Assembly (NCBI GenBank): GCA_003290465.1
Contig: CP030759.1
Coordinates: 1,703,144-1,767,143, forward strand
Length of the DNA stretch: 64,000 bases
Origin: Candidatus Sumerlaea chitinivorans
Lineage (GTDB): Bacteria > Sumerlaeota > Sumerlaeia > Sumerlaeales > Sumerlaeaceae
Direction: 5' to 3'
Positions 35,697 to 44,996 of this stretch are shown here, in pieces (within the stretch, counting starts at the first letter, position 1; each line of letters begins with the position of its first letter). Both the position numbers and the translations under genes were made by a program. A model generated the notes under the pieces. The model searched no databases. It worked only from the letters and a program-made list of their open reading frames with translations, and was not told where the DNA came from.

Positions 35697-36758
35697 ATGA
35701 AACCGACTCGTCAGAAAGTTCGTAGTTATCTGCCGACGGTCATCCGCCTGTTGGTCAGTGCAGCTTTGCTGTGGGGTGTCTTCCACTTTGCGGATTTCAA
35801 GAAGTCTGTTGGTAAGGCCTTCAGCGTGCCCTGGCTATTCGCCTTGGGGGGATTCTGTGTTTTTGCTTTGGGTGAACTTCTTACGATACTCAAGTGGCAA
35901 TATCTGCTTTGGAAAGCGGGCCGCAAGGTACCTTTTCTTCTGCTGGCAAAGGCGGTTCTGGTGGGGAATTTCTACAGTATGTTTCTGCCGACGTCTGTGG
36001 GCGGGGATGTGGCGCGTGTCTTGATGGTTGGTCAGGCTTCCGGCGGGCTTTCGATGAGCGCTGCGACGGTTTTCATGCAAAGGAACACCGGGATGGGCGC
36101 GCTACTGCTGATCGCGAACGTTGCTTCCTGGCTTCCTCCGCTTAAGATTGCTCTCTTCCCCTCCGGATTAGATGTGCTGAACTATGTCGGCGTGTGGTTC
36201 GGCCTAATCGCGATCGCTTACGTGGCGATCAACTGGGTTCTGATCTCGGAGCGGGTTTATATGGCGGTGTGGAAACACCTTGGTCCAGATGGACAAGCAC
36301 CCGTAACTCGATGGCAGCGGGTAGGTACGCCATTGCGCACGCTACACCATGCCGTGCGACTATGCAAAGGGGCGTGGGTCGGGGCGTTGGCACTTTCGGT
36401 CTGCACTCAATTGCTGGACTGCACGATGGCCTATCTTGTGGGCTGTGGATTGGGGCTTGGGCTAAGCTTTACGCAATTCTGCGTGTATGTTCCCGCCGTG
36501 ACACTTGCTGCACTTCTGCCGATCACATTCAATGGAGTGGGCTTGCGCGAAAGCGTTTACCTCGTGCTTATGGAGCGCTCGGGGATTGCTAAAGATCAAG
36601 CTGTGGGACTTTCACTGGTGCATTTCGCCTTCATGCTGATTCTCGCCCTTGCGGGCGGAATCTGGCATGTGCTGGCGCCTCTCAACGCCACGTCTACACC
36701 GAATGCTGAAATACCTACGCAAGCCGATTCTGCCTGTTCAGACTCGCCGGACCGCTGA
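35697..36758 (+). CDS. UPF0104 / LPG-synthase-TM-like flippase family protein
   Basis: 353 residues, about 8 hydrophobic segments. Family marks: KWQYLLWKAGRKVPF, then NFYSMFLPTSVGGDVARV, MQRNTGMGALLL, and NGVGLRESVYLVL. This is the membrane part of lysylphosphatidylglycerol synthases (MprF) without the synthase domain; members may flip lipids or help move polyprenyl-linked sugars. Ends with a Thr/Pro/Ser-rich tail. Its last 44 bases overlap the 3' end of the convergent mpg gene. Confidence 0.85.
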   Translation: MKPTRQKVRSYLPTVIRLLVSAALLWGVFHFADFKKSVGKAFSVPWLFALGGFCVFALGELLTILKWQYLLWKAGRKVPFLLLAKAVLVGNFYSMFLPTSVGGDVARVLMVGQASGGLSMSAATVFMQRNTGMGALLLIANVASWLPPLKIALFPSGLDVLNYVGVWFGLIAIAYVAINWVLISERVYMAVWKHLGPDGQAPVTRWQRVGTPLRTLHHAVRLCKGAWVGALALSVCTQLLDCTMAYLVGCGLGLGLSFTQFCVYVPAVTLAALLPITFNGVGLRESVYLVLMERSGIAKDQAVGLSLVHFAFMLILALAGGIWHVLAPLNATSTPNAEIPTQADSACSDSPDR

Positions 36759-37386
36759 CGCACGGATTGCCGCGAATGAAGAATCGCCAAGGTTTTGTGG
36801 CATCCGGCCCTGCATACGCAATGTTGATGCGTGCAGAAGCGGCAATCTCCTCGCCCCGTTTACGACATGCGGGTACGAGAAACAAACGATCGCCCCAAAG
36901 TGGTTCTCCGTATAGCTCGCCAGTGATGCCGAGTGCCCGACATAATTTCCCGGGGCCACGGCAAAGCGAATGAGCGGAGGCATGCGCTGCTCCAAGATTT
37001 TCGCGCATTTGATCAAGCCCCAGTACTGGCTCAAGGGCGCGCACGAGAATCGCTTGGGGCTTTCCAATGGGACCACTCACCACATTGAAGCACCAATACA
37101 TCCCGTAAATAAGGTAAATGTAGGCATGCCCTTTTGGGCCGAACATGGCACGGTTGCGCTCCGTCATCCTTCCGCCGTAGGAATGGGAACCCCGATCGTG
37201 TGGACCAAGGTAGGCTTCCACTTCCACGATTCTGCCACCACATAGCCCCGTGGCGGTCCGGTGAATTAGCCAACACCCCAAGAGGCGCCGCGCAAGGGTC
37301 AGCGTCGGGCGGTGGAAATCCTCCGGGGCAAAACGCTTCGCCAGAAAGGTCTCAAGGCTTGTTGGACGCACCGTCACCACGTTCAC
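36715..37386 (-). CDS. mpg: DNA-3-methyladenine glycosylase (AAG/Mpg family)
   Basis: 223 residues. Removes alkylated and deaminated purines from DNA for base-excision repair. Seen: ARRLLGCWLIH, GRIVEVEAYLGPHDRGSHSYGG with the catalytic Glu of VEAY, MFGPKGHAYIYLIYGMYWCFNVV, and LCRGPGKLCRALGI. Complete length. It is squeezed at both ends: 35 bases overlap with the glycosyltransferase gene upstream on the same strand, and 44 bases with the convergent UPF0104 gene. Probably the last gene of the ligase-glycosyltransferase operon. Confidence 0.95.
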   Translation of the reverse strand: MNVVTVRPTSLETFLAKRFAPEDFHRPTLTLARRLLGCWLIHRTATGLCGGRIVEVEAYLGPHDRGSHSYGGRMTERNRAMFGPKGHAYIYLIYGMYWCFNVVSGPIGKPQAILVRALEPVLGLDQMRENLGAAHASAHSLCRGPGKLCRALGITGELYGEPLWGDRLFLVPACRKRGEEIAASARINIAYAGPDATKPWRFFIRGNPCVSGPASLNRQNRLA

Positions 37387-38950
37387 GCAACCTCTCCCAT
37401 AAAGGGCGATTCAAGTAAACTACCGCGACTGGGGATGCATTCTCTTTTGCAGAAATGGCTACGACATGCCCTTCAGGGGGCGGTGGGTAAAGCGGCAGCG
37501 TTACGTACGCCGTCGGACCAACGCGAGCTCGATAAAGCTCACGAAGTGGGGCATGGAATGGCGGAAACTCAAATTTCCCCATCCTCGGCGAGTTCAATTG
37601 AAATGCACGTGGCGGAATCTTCGCGTATACACCCACGAGGTACTCGGCCCCGAAGATGTTGTAAAAGACTACGCTGTCGATCAAGTCAAGGTGCGGGGCC
37701 AAGAGTTCTAGACTCTGCTTCACTCCATACTGCCAATTCGCTGCGGATTCGTGGCGATATGGTCCAAAGTAGCGAGCTGCGAATGGCAGAAAACCCACAA
37801 GCGCACCAAGAAAGATAAGTTGGGCAATGTGTTTGCGCCACGTTTCTCGGACTGCGAGGACCAGTTGGGCGGCGCCTATGCCGCTGAGCATGGCGACTGC
37901 AGGTTGAGCCACAATCGAGCGGAGCGCGTGAGGAATTCCCTCGCGCGTGAGGCTCGCAGCAACTGGAAAAATCAGAAACCACCACAGGAGCGTGCGATCC
38001 CACGGGCTGCGCCGGCGTACGGCCACCCCCAAGCCCACAACGAGAGTGACCGCCTCCACCCAGTTGAGAACCCCGACTCCCGCTCCGTGGCGCAACTCCG
38101 CATCCCCTCGCCAAAGCAAGAATCCTGGGGAGTAGTGGGCGAAATAGTTGCCAAGGAAAACTCGGACAATGCTCACAAGGGATGCGTCGGGTTGAAAGAT
38201 CGAAATGCGCTGGAAACGCGCTTGGGCTTGCTCAGTAGCGGTTACAAGCAGCACAAACGTAGGGAAGGCGCACAGTCCAAACGCCAGAAGCGCCAGAAGC
38301 GTGTCACGCCACCTTTGGCGAATCTCTTTCGAGTGGAAGCAGGCAAAACCTAACGTGAAGAGAGGGACGAAGAGTCGCGCAACGTCATAGGTGTAGATAG
38401 CTAATCCCAAGCACGCGCCTGCGAGAATCGCGCCCCACCGCTTGCCCCTCAGGAAATTCGACCAAGCCCACATTCCGACGGCAAGCCAGAGTGGGAGGAA
38501 AATTCCCTGTTGGGCCCAGCGGCTAAACACAACGTGCCACGGAGAAAGAGCAAGCAGCAGTGCCGCCCAATTCGCCACAAGCTCGCCATACACTCTGCGT
38601 GCCCATAGCCAGAGGAACAGGACCGTGAGGGTGCCCACCACTGCGGCGGGCAAGCGCGCACTCCATTCGTTCAGTCCGAGAAGCCAGACAAACGGAATCG
38701 CGGCATATTGATAAACGGCGGACGTTGTCACGCCAAACACGTGAATAAAAAGGGGCAGGAGGCGTCCTTCCGCGTCATGACCGGTTGTAGCAAGGCACCA
38801 CGCTGTGTAAAGTTTCTCAGCTTCATCGCGGAATAAAGCAGGCGGTAGGCTTCCCAAAAACAAAACCCGGAGCAGGAGAGCCCCTGTCAAAATACCGAGC
38901 AACGGCCAAGCTCGCCACGGCGTAGGATGAAAAGCAACTGGCGCGCTCAT
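37352..38950 (-). CDS. PMT/ArnT-like GT-C glycosyltransferase
   Basis: 532 residues, about 11-12 hydrophobic segments and a soluble C-terminus from about residue 420. The first outer loop reads LPPALFRDEAEKLYTAW; the Asp-Glu plus Tyr pattern is the PMT_2/ArnT catalytic site. LLALSPWHVVFSRWAQQG is also typical. Likely moves a sugar from a polyprenyl carrier onto a surface lipid, glycan or protein. ATG overlaps the stop of the O-antigen-ligase-like gene (ATGA), so the two are coupled. Confidence 0.87.
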   Translation of the reverse strand: MSAPVAFHPTPWRAWPLLGILTGALLLRVLFLGSLPPALFRDEAEKLYTAWCLATTGHDAEGRLLPLFIHVFGVTTSAVYQYAAIPFVWLLGLNEWSARLPAAVVGTLTVLFLWLWARRVYGELVANWAALLLALSPWHVVFSRWAQQGIFLPLWLAVGMWAWSNFLRGKRWGAILAGACLGLAIYTYDVARLFVPLFTLGFACFHSKEIRQRWRDTLLALLAFGLCAFPTFVLLVTATEQAQARFQRISIFQPDASLVSIVRVFLGNYFAHYSPGFLLWRGDAELRHGAGVGVLNWVEAVTLVVGLGVAVRRRSPWDRTLLWWFLIFPVAASLTREGIPHALRSIVAQPAVAMLSGIGAAQLVLAVRETWRKHIAQLIFLGALVGFLPFAARYFGPYRHESAANWQYGVKQSLELLAPHLDLIDSVVFYNIFGAEYLVGVYAKIPPRAFQLNSPRMGKFEFPPFHAPLRELYRARVGPTAYVTLPLYPPPPEGHVVAISAKENASPVAVVYLNRPLWERLRERGDGASNKP

Positions 38951-40908
38951 GGCTGCGTTAGCCGCACTAAGCGGCGATAGGCTTCAGCACGGATGGGGCG
39001 GCGAAGCAGGCAAGTGGTCCACTCTTCGGCTGCGGCATCGTAATCCCCAAGGAAATAATAGGCAAAGCCAAGACGCTCATGAACTTCGTAGGATTCGAGG
39101 TCGAGGAGTGTCTGGCGCAGGACCGCTGCGGCATCCGCATAGTTGCCGCGCATGAGTAGGAGCGCTCCATAACGACTCGACGCGTTGGAGTAGCGGGGAT
39201 CCCATTCAAGGGCTTTTCGGAAATAGGTTTCGGCAAGCATCAGAGGTGGGGATTGCGCAATCTCCTGAGCAGCGGAGAAAGCCTTCTCGGCAGTGGGGCG
39301 ATCCCCCTGTATGAGCTTTTCGACGCCCTGTTCGAAAGCTTTCTCAGCGGCTGCCCACGGGCTCATGACACCGCCGCTGGGGAGTTCAACCGGGGCTTCT
39401 GCGATCGCACGGGCCTGCTTCAAACAGAATTCCGCGGCCATGCGACGGCCATGAAAAACCGTCACCATCAGAGTGAGTCCCAAACAAAGAGCAACGACGG
39501 CTCGCTCAGCCACACTCCGGGGAAGCGCGGCGTGCGCGGAGGCAGCCGTGAAACCGCGATCTACAATTTGCGGTATCGCTAAGAAAAACATGAGCACTGC
39601 CACGTGCGATGGAAGGCGCAGCGGAAACGTCATGAGTGAATCGAGAAGAAAGACTGTGACCCCTGCCACTGCGCTCCAGACAAGTAAGCGGCTCGGCAGC
39701 TCCTTTGCGCGCCAGAATACCCGGTGGGCGCGCACATAAAACCCGAGGAAAATCGCGAGATAGGCAATTAAGGCAAAAATTCCACCTTCCGCCCAAACCT
39801 GTAAGTACTCGTTGTGGGCCTCGTTGGTGTATGCCCCCGCCCACTGCCGCAATTGCGGATCGTTTACCACACTCGGCACAATCTGTTGCACAAAGGAATA
39901 GGTGAAATTGCCCACCCCACATCCGAGCCACGGGTTCTCCGCGATCATCTGCAGCGTGGTTCTCCAGATCGCGACGCGAGTTGGCCAACCTTCGACCCAG
40001 CGCTGAGATCCAAAAGCTTCGAGCAAAAGGGAGGGGCGGTGCGGGTTCCACGGGTGGGGCAAAAAGTAAAATGCCTTCCAAGCAGCGCTTAACCCGACAA
40101 TCCACCAGAGGCGTCTCCAGTGCAGATGGGGGCGGATTTCGCGAGTGAGCAGGACGGGGCTCCAAACGATCAGGGCGGCAATGAGAGCCCCCGTTGACCC
40201 CACACTCCACGTGATGATTAGCGCTGGTAAGGTCACGGCGAGAGCAAAGAGCACTCGCCACGGAAACCGTTTGCTCCACAAGAGCCAGACACACATGGCA
40301 GGGAAAAATAAGGCGAGATAGCCGGCGATGTGGCCGCTGTTGCCAAGCCCCGCGGCCAAGTAACCGCGCCAGTCCGGCAGGCGTGGCACAATCCGGCCAA
40401 AGAGCCCGCCGTGGGTCGCGTCCTCGAGAAGCGTCCACACGCCGGTCACAGCGGCGGCCGCCATACCCACGAACATCACCACCCATGCTGCGGCCGCATC
40501 TGCAAGGCCGAAGAGGCAGGCAACGTACAGGAGCAGCCAAAGAAGAAAATAAGCCAGCCCATGAAGTGCCAGCGAGGTGCTCATGGCCCACGAGAGACTT
40601 AGGGCACTGAGCGCAACAAAACCCAGAAGCGCCCATCCTTGTGGCCCTAAGCGCATTGGCGGCAAAGGACTCCGAAAACTTCTAATCAAGAGTCCCGCAA
40701 ACACGGTGCACAGGATGAAAGCTGCGAGACCGATTTTGGGTGAGATAAAGGAGTCCTCAAGTGCGGGAATCCGCAATAGCGGGTGCAGGAAGTAGAGAAG
40801 CGCCAACATGGCCAGTACAAAATCTGAACGCACCTGCATGAAAAGTTTGCGCAGATGTTGCCTCTCACTTGCCGAGGTCTCGTTTATAGAATCGTTCGTG
40901 CTCATCAC
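38947..40908 (-). CDS. O-antigen ligase-like protein with C-terminal TPRs
   Basis: 653 residues. About 10-12 hydrophobic segments, then a tetratricopeptide-type C-terminus (about 555-650; AETYFRKALEWDPRYSNASS, ADAAAVLRQTL). The Wzy/WaaL-type core has NPWLGCGVGNFTYSF and the outer loop NEAHNEYLQVWAEGGIFAL with the key His. Such proteins join polysaccharide to lipid A-core or to proteins; a TPR tail is found in the O-antigen-ligase/TPR subgroup, including some protein O-glycosyl ligases. The acceptor is unknown. First gene of the operon. Confidence 0.88.
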   Translation of the reverse strand: MMSTNDSINETSASERQHLRKLFMQVRSDFVLAMLALLYFLHPLLRIPALEDSFISPKIGLAAFILCTVFAGLLIRSFRSPLPPMRLGPQGWALLGFVALSALSLSWAMSTSLALHGLAYFLLWLLLYVACLFGLADAAAAWVVMFVGMAAAAVTGVWTLLEDATHGGLFGRIVPRLPDWRGYLAAGLGNSGHIAGYLALFFPAMCVWLLWSKRFPWRVLFALAVTLPALIITWSVGSTGALIAALIVWSPVLLTREIRPHLHWRRLWWIVGLSAAWKAFYFLPHPWNPHRPSLLLEAFGSQRWVEGWPTRVAIWRTTLQMIAENPWLGCGVGNFTYSFVQQIVPSVVNDPQLRQWAGAYTNEAHNEYLQVWAEGGIFALIAYLAIFLGFYVRAHRVFWRAKELPSRLLVWSAVAGVTVFLLDSLMTFPLRLPSHVAVLMFFLAIPQIVDRGFTAASAHAALPRSVAERAVVALCLGLTLMVTVFHGRRMAAEFCLKQARAIAEAPVELPSGGVMSPWAAAEKAFEQGVEKLIQGDRPTAEKAFSAAQEIAQSPPLMLAETYFRKALEWDPRYSNASSRYGALLLMRGNYADAAAVLRQTLLDLESYEVHERLGFAYYFLGDYDAAAEEWTTCLLRRPIRAEAYRRLVRLTQP

Positions 40909-41271
40909 TCTGAACTCAAGAATGTGTCATCCGAGAAAAGACTAAGTTCCACATCTAAATCAAATCTTCTAAATCGCAGGAGAGTATCGCCGGCGTACAG
41001 AAAAACAATGAAAGAAAGAGCGCTCGGTTTGAAACAAACGGTGACCGGTTGGGGAAATGCTGGGAGAATAGACTGCTAATCGCAGAACGATGCTTTCTAC
41101 TCCAATCTGAGGCTCAATGCCGGCTCGCAGAGAGAAACCTGAGCCTAGGATGAACTTGAGTCCCAGACGGGACTGCTACGCGGTATGGAGAGAGCATGCG
41201 GGGTGTGAATAAAAACGAGCGCGACTCATAAGAGTTTTAGCCGCGTGGTGGCTTCACTGTGTGGTTTGCGG
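40909..41271. other. Structured intergenic region before tRNA-Pro
   Basis: 363 bases between the divergent ligase-like gene and tRNA-Pro. It holds two inverted repeats close together: AGGCTCA (41110-41116) with TGAGCCT (41140-41146), and AGTCCC-agac-GGGACT (41159-41174). A structured small RNA or mRNA leader is possible; no known RNA family is recognised and no clear promoter is seen. Confidence 0.4.
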
Positions 41272-41348
41272 CGGGGTGTAGCGCAGGTGGCTAGCGCGCA
41301 ACGTTCGGGACGTTGAGGTCGCAGGTTCAAGTCCTGCCACCCCGACCA
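41272..41348 (+). tRNA. tRNA-Pro (anticodon CGG)
   Basis: Full cloverleaf: acceptor CGGGGTG pairs with CACCCCG; D stem GCGC/GCGC; anticodon stem CAACG/CGTTG with loop TTCGGGA giving anticodon CGG at 41306-41308; T stem GCAGG/CCTGC around TTCAAGT; discriminator A and encoded CCA. C1-G72 is the tRNA-Pro identity pair. It reads CCG codons. A T-run follows the CCA and may help termination. Confidence 0.97.
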
Positions 41349-41520
41349 TTTTTTTGTGTCCTGCTCCCCCAGAATCGTGGTTCTCTGCAATGTTTGAAAC
41401 ACTGCTTGCTTTACACCGCCAACCATTCTTGCGTCCGGATGGCGAACTGCCTCTTCGAAGTCAGTCAATAAAAGTGAAAAAAAATCCGTGACTCGTGCTT
41501 TTTGGTGCACGGGAGTATGA

Positions 41521-41536
41521 TGTCGCGGTTGCGACA
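41521..41536. other. Hairpin TGTCGC-ggtt-GCGACA
   Basis: Perfect 6-bp stem with a 4-base loop about 90 bases upstream of the DUF47 gene. Nearby CGTGC/GCACG also pairs (near 41496-41514). Leader structure possible; no U-run. Confidence 0.35.
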
Positions 41537-41628
41537 ATTCCCTCTCAATTGCGGGAGCACCCTTAGTTTGGCCGTGCCCCAGACGGATTAGGAGCAACCG
41601 TAACGATCGCGACCAAGGAGTAGCGCGC

Positions 41629-42255
41629 ATGTTACGAAGGCTCTTACCGCGCACAACAGATTTTTTCGAGTTCTTCGACAAGCACATCGCTTTGACCATT
41701 GAGGCGTGCCGGGTGCTTCAGGAGATGGCTGAGCGCAATGGCGATTTTGCACCCCACGTCTCGCGGATAAAGGATTTGGAGCACGAGACGGACCGGATCA
41801 CCCACCAGTGTATTGAGGCTCTTCACGAAACCTTTATCACGCCGATGGAGCGGGGGGATATTCACCGCCTCATCAAGCGGATGGATGATATCATTGACGC
41901 TGTGGACAGTGCGGTGATGCGCATCCGGCTTTATCAAATTCGAGAGATGCGCGACGAGGTGAAGCTCACCGCACGGCTCCTCGTCCAAGCAACCTCTGAG
42001 GTGGCCGAGGCGTTGAAGCTCATGCGTAGCCCCAAGAACATCGAGCAAATTAAGGCGTCGTGCATCAAGATCTACGGGTACGAAAACGAAGCCGACACTG
42101 TTCTGCGTAACGCACTGGCCCGCCTGTTCGATCAGGAGAAAGATCCGATCGCGGTTATCAAGTGGAAGGAGATTTTTGAAATCCTGGAGTTAGCCAGCGA
42201 TCGTTGCGAGGACGTTGCAAACATCATTCAAGGCATCACCATTGAGGCATCGTAA
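41629..42255 (+). CDS. DUF47 / PhoU-like phosphate transport accessory protein
   Basis: 208 residues, nearly all helical. Seen: LRRLLPRTTDFFEFFDKH, LEHETDRITHQCIEAL, and PMERGDIHRLIKRMDDIIDAVDS, family marks of TIGR00153/DUF47, PhoU-like proteins that bind metal through paired acidic helices and accompany Pit transporters. AAGGAG lies 9 bases before ATG. Next gene pit starts 5 bases after its stop. Likely controls or gates phosphate uptake; direct evidence is only the pairing. Confidence 0.93.
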   Translation: MLRRLLPRTTDFFEFFDKHIALTIEACRVLQEMAERNGDFAPHVSRIKDLEHETDRITHQCIEALHETFITPMERGDIHRLIKRMDDIIDAVDSAVMRIRLYQIREMRDEVKLTARLLVQATSEVAEALKLMRSPKNIEQIKASCIKIYGYENEADTVLRNALARLFDQEKDPIAVIKWKEIFEILELASDRCEDVANIIQGITIEAS

Positions 42256-42260
42256 GTACT

Positions 42261-43289
42261 ATGACGCTCCTAACGATTGTGGTGATTTTGACAATTGCTG
42301 CCGCATTGGTTTTCGATGTCATCAACGGCTTTCACGACTGCGCAAACTCGATCGCGACGATTGTCTCAACACGAGTTCTCACGCCCGGGCAAGCGGTGCT
42401 ATGGGCTGCGTTCTTCAATTTTGCTGCGATGTTTTTCTTTGAAGCTCGAGTTGCGGACACCGTGTCGAAGATCGTGCGTGTGAACACGGGCGAATCGGTG
42501 TACGTTTACGTGGTCCTCAGCGGGTTGGTAGGTGCCATTGTCTGGGACCTGCTGACTTGGTGGTGGGGGCTTCCGACGAGCTCTTCCCATGCCCTTATCG
42601 GCGGATTTGCTGGGGCTGGAATCGCATATCGAGGGCTTGGTGTCATCCGCTGGGATCGCCTGTGGCACACCATGGTGTTTATTCCTGCGGCCCCCCTCAT
42701 CGGTCTTGCGATCGGGTTTGGAACGATGATCGCGGTATTCTGGATTTTCAGGTCGTGGCGCCCCCATAGTGTAGACAAGGTTTTTCGAAAAGGTCAGCTT
42801 TTGAGTGCGGCGCTCTATTCGTTGGGGCACGGCGGGAATGACGCCCAGAAAACGATGGGAATTATTGTGGCATTATTGGTCGCGGTTGGCATCTTTACGC
42901 CGGAAACCCAACTAACACTCTCAAATCCGCGCACACTTTCCATCATTCTCGCATGTCACCTCGCCATGGCAGTGGGAACGGCTTTGGGTGGTTGGCGAAT
43001 CGTCAAAACTATGGGAATGAAAATTACAAAATTGCAACCTGTGGGTGGTTTTTGTGCTGAAGTCGCGGGTGCCTCAACGCTTTTCATGGCTACCCACCTT
43101 GGCATCCCAGTTTCAACGACGCACACGATTACGGGTGCAATTGTTGGCGTAGGTGCGACCCGAAAGCTCTCAGGCGTAAAATGGGGAATTGCTGGGCGCA
43201 TTGTATGGGCGTGGATCCTGACGATTCCCTGTTCCGCTCTGATTGCTGGAGTCACTTTCCTGCTGATCCGCCCCTTTCTCAGTCTGTGA
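42261..43289 (+). CDS. pit: Low-affinity inorganic phosphate transporter, PiT family
   Basis: 342 residues, about 9-10 membrane segments. The two internal repeats carry the family signatures: INGFHDCANSIATIVSTR near the N-terminus and HGGNDAQKTMGIIVALL near the middle (Asp residues essential in the family). PVSTTHTITGAIVGVGA is also typical. Moves metal-phosphate with protons into the cytoplasm. Coupled to the DUF47 gene. Confidence 0.95.
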   Translation: MTLLTIVVILTIAAALVFDVINGFHDCANSIATIVSTRVLTPGQAVLWAAFFNFAAMFFFEARVADTVSKIVRVNTGESVYVYVVLSGLVGAIVWDLLTWWWGLPTSSSHALIGGFAGAGIAYRGLGVIRWDRLWHTMVFIPAAPLIGLAIGFGTMIAVFWIFRSWRPHSVDKVFRKGQLLSAALYSLGHGGNDAQKTMGIIVALLVAVGIFTPETQLTLSNPRTLSIILACHLAMAVGTALGGWRIVKTMGMKITKLQPVGGFCAEVAGASTLFMATHLGIPVSTTHTITGAIVGVGATRKLSGVKWGIAGRIVWAWILTIPCSALIAGVTFLLIRPFLSL

Positions 43290-43611
43290 ACGAGCTGGAG
43301 TAGAGAACGTTGGATAGTTGCACCTGCATGCTCGGTTCGGCATCCGTCTAACGCGGGCCTTTAGAAGTCGAGGCTCCGCGCGGACTCTTCGGCGGTTCGC
43401 AACTCAATGGGATCTGTAGTTGAGAGGACGGCGGCTGCGCCCGTCGGATTTATTTTTCTCTGGCTGCCCTCGCCCAAGCACCAATAAGAGTATTGATTCC
43501 AGAGTTTCCCCTCTTGTAAATTTCGAGTATTACAGGGATAAATAAATGTTGCCTTTCGTGTGGAGGGGTGGGGCAAACTTAAATCTAAAACAATTTTTTG
43601 AGGGCTAACAT
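43290..43611. other. Intergenic stretch, pit to ROK gene
   Basis: 322 bases. A weak GC-rich hairpin (GACGG...CCGTC near 43427-43445) is followed by ATTTATTTTTC and could end the pit transcript, but the stem has internal mismatches. The last 100 bases are AT-rich and probably hold the ROK gene promoter. No gene or tRNA seen. Confidence 0.45.
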
Positions 43612-44853
43612 ATGGCAAACCCAATTGTTCGGACGCGGAAAGGTTTACTGTTGCTCGAGTCTCCAGACAGCCCTGCCCAACGCACGGCAGAAAAGAGACG
43701 GATTCGCAAGCACCAGGTGCTGAATGCGATCCGGCTCTACGGTCCGATTGCTCGTGTCGATGTTGCACGCAAGCTCGGGTTTAATCTGCCAACAGTTTCG
43801 GGGCTTGTGGATGAGTTAGTTGCTGAAGGGTTGGCTCTTGAATCCGCCCCGAAGAAAACCGCCATAGGCAGACGGCCGATTCCCGTATCCCTCAACCCGC
43901 ACGCCGCATGCGTCCTTGGCGTGGACTTAGGCAAGATCGTCACCATTGGACTTCTTATGAATCTGGGGGGGACCGTTCTCGGGCGGATGGAGAGCAACAC
44001 TCCGAGCTTCTCATCTCCTCAGGAACAGGGCGAGTGGGTGAGGCAGTTTGTCCGGGAGTTCCTTCAGTCCCACGCAGAGACCATTCCGCCGCTGGCAGGT
44101 GTGGGGGTGGCTTTGCCGGGCTTCATTTACCGACCTGAGCGAGCTGAACGGCACCTCACGCCGGAAGTGGAGGCTATTCAGAGTCGGCTGCATGAGGACC
44201 TCGACATCCCGATCATCGTGGATAACGACGCCCAAATGATGGCACTCGGCACGCTGTGGTTCGGCAATGAGACCGATCTGAAGACGTTCTGCATTTTGAA
44301 TATCGGCTACGGCATTGGTATGGGTACAGTGATTGACCGAGCCGTCTACTCAGGCTTCTACGGCCATGCGGGCGAGATTGGTCACATCCCACTCGGCGAG
44401 CCGGGACTCCCCTGCTACTGCGGCGGACATTCGTGCCTTGAGAACACAGCGTCTGGATCCGGTATCGAACGGATGGCGCGCGAAATGGGGCTTGTTCATG
44501 GTAACAAAGTATTGTCCGTTTTCGACATCGCGGACTTAGCCCGCCAAAGTGACCCAAAGGCGCTTGAGATTTGGCAAAAGTTCTCGCAGGCGTTGGCGCG
44601 CGGTATTGGCACTATCATCACGCTCTTCAATCCGGAAGCTGTGATCCTCGCTGGCCGTTTCACACGCTGCGCGGACGTTTTCTTCGATGCGACGATGGAG
44701 CACTTGCGCCAGACGACCTTCCCGGCATTGCTCGAAGAAACTACCATCAAAGTGAGTGACCTCAAAGAGAACGCTGGGCCACTGGGCACCTGCGCTTCTG
44801 TGCTCCACCACATCTTCTACGCTTCGCACATTCCGGCCGAGGCTGTGGTTTGA
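43612..44853 (+). CDS. ROK family transcriptional regulator
   Basis: 413 residues. N-terminal helix-turn-helix (about 25-80: HQVLNAIRLYGPIARVDVAR, LPTVSGLVDELV) followed by a ROK sugar-kinase-like domain with GVDLGKIVTIG, GHAGEIGHIPLGEPG and the zinc site CYCGGHSCLE. NagC/Mlc/XylR-type; it probably senses a sugar or sugar phosphate. GAGGG lies about 7 bases before ATG. No obvious target sugar operon is adjacent, so the regulon is unknown; the family-1 binding proteins elsewhere in the window could be targets, by guess. Confidence 0.92.
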   Translation: MANPIVRTRKGLLLLESPDSPAQRTAEKRRIRKHQVLNAIRLYGPIARVDVARKLGFNLPTVSGLVDELVAEGLALESAPKKTAIGRRPIPVSLNPHAACVLGVDLGKIVTIGLLMNLGGTVLGRMESNTPSFSSPQEQGEWVRQFVREFLQSHAETIPPLAGVGVALPGFIYRPERAERHLTPEVEAIQSRLHEDLDIPIIVDNDAQMMALGTLWFGNETDLKTFCILNIGYGIGMGTVIDRAVYSGFYGHAGEIGHIPLGEPGLPCYCGGHSCLENTASGSGIERMAREMGLVHGNKVLSVFDIADLARQSDPKALEIWQKFSQALARGIGTIITLFNPEAVILAGRFTRCADVFFDATMEHLRQTTFPALLEETTIKVSDLKENAGPLGTCASVLHHIFYASHIPAEAVV

Positions 44854-44921
44854 AGCAGCGCATTTGACGCTGTCGGGACTCGTGGGCAGGGCACATTCAC
44901 GGTAAGTAGCGAGAACATCAC

Positions 44922-44942
44922 CCCCGGCAAATCGCTCCGGGG
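44922..44942 (+). other. Hairpin CCCCGG-N9-CCGGGG upstream of polA
   Basis: Perfect 6-bp GC stem with a 9-base loop between the ROK gene and polA. No U-run. May be a weak terminator or part of the polA leader. Confidence 0.4.
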
Positions 44943-44996
44943 AAAGAACCGAGGAATTGTTGACGAAATAAGCCATGTGTGGTGGGCTCTGCAGCC

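Noticed and set aside
39506-40636. 376-codon minus-strand frame inside the ligase gene
   Set aside because: Alternate frame of a clear membrane protein; Arg/Cys-rich sequence typical of frame-shifted GC-rich DNA.
43427-43458. Intrinsic terminator after pit
   Set aside because: Stem GACGG/CCGTC is only 5 bp with inner mismatches and the T-rich tail is interrupted; mentioned only in the gap entry.
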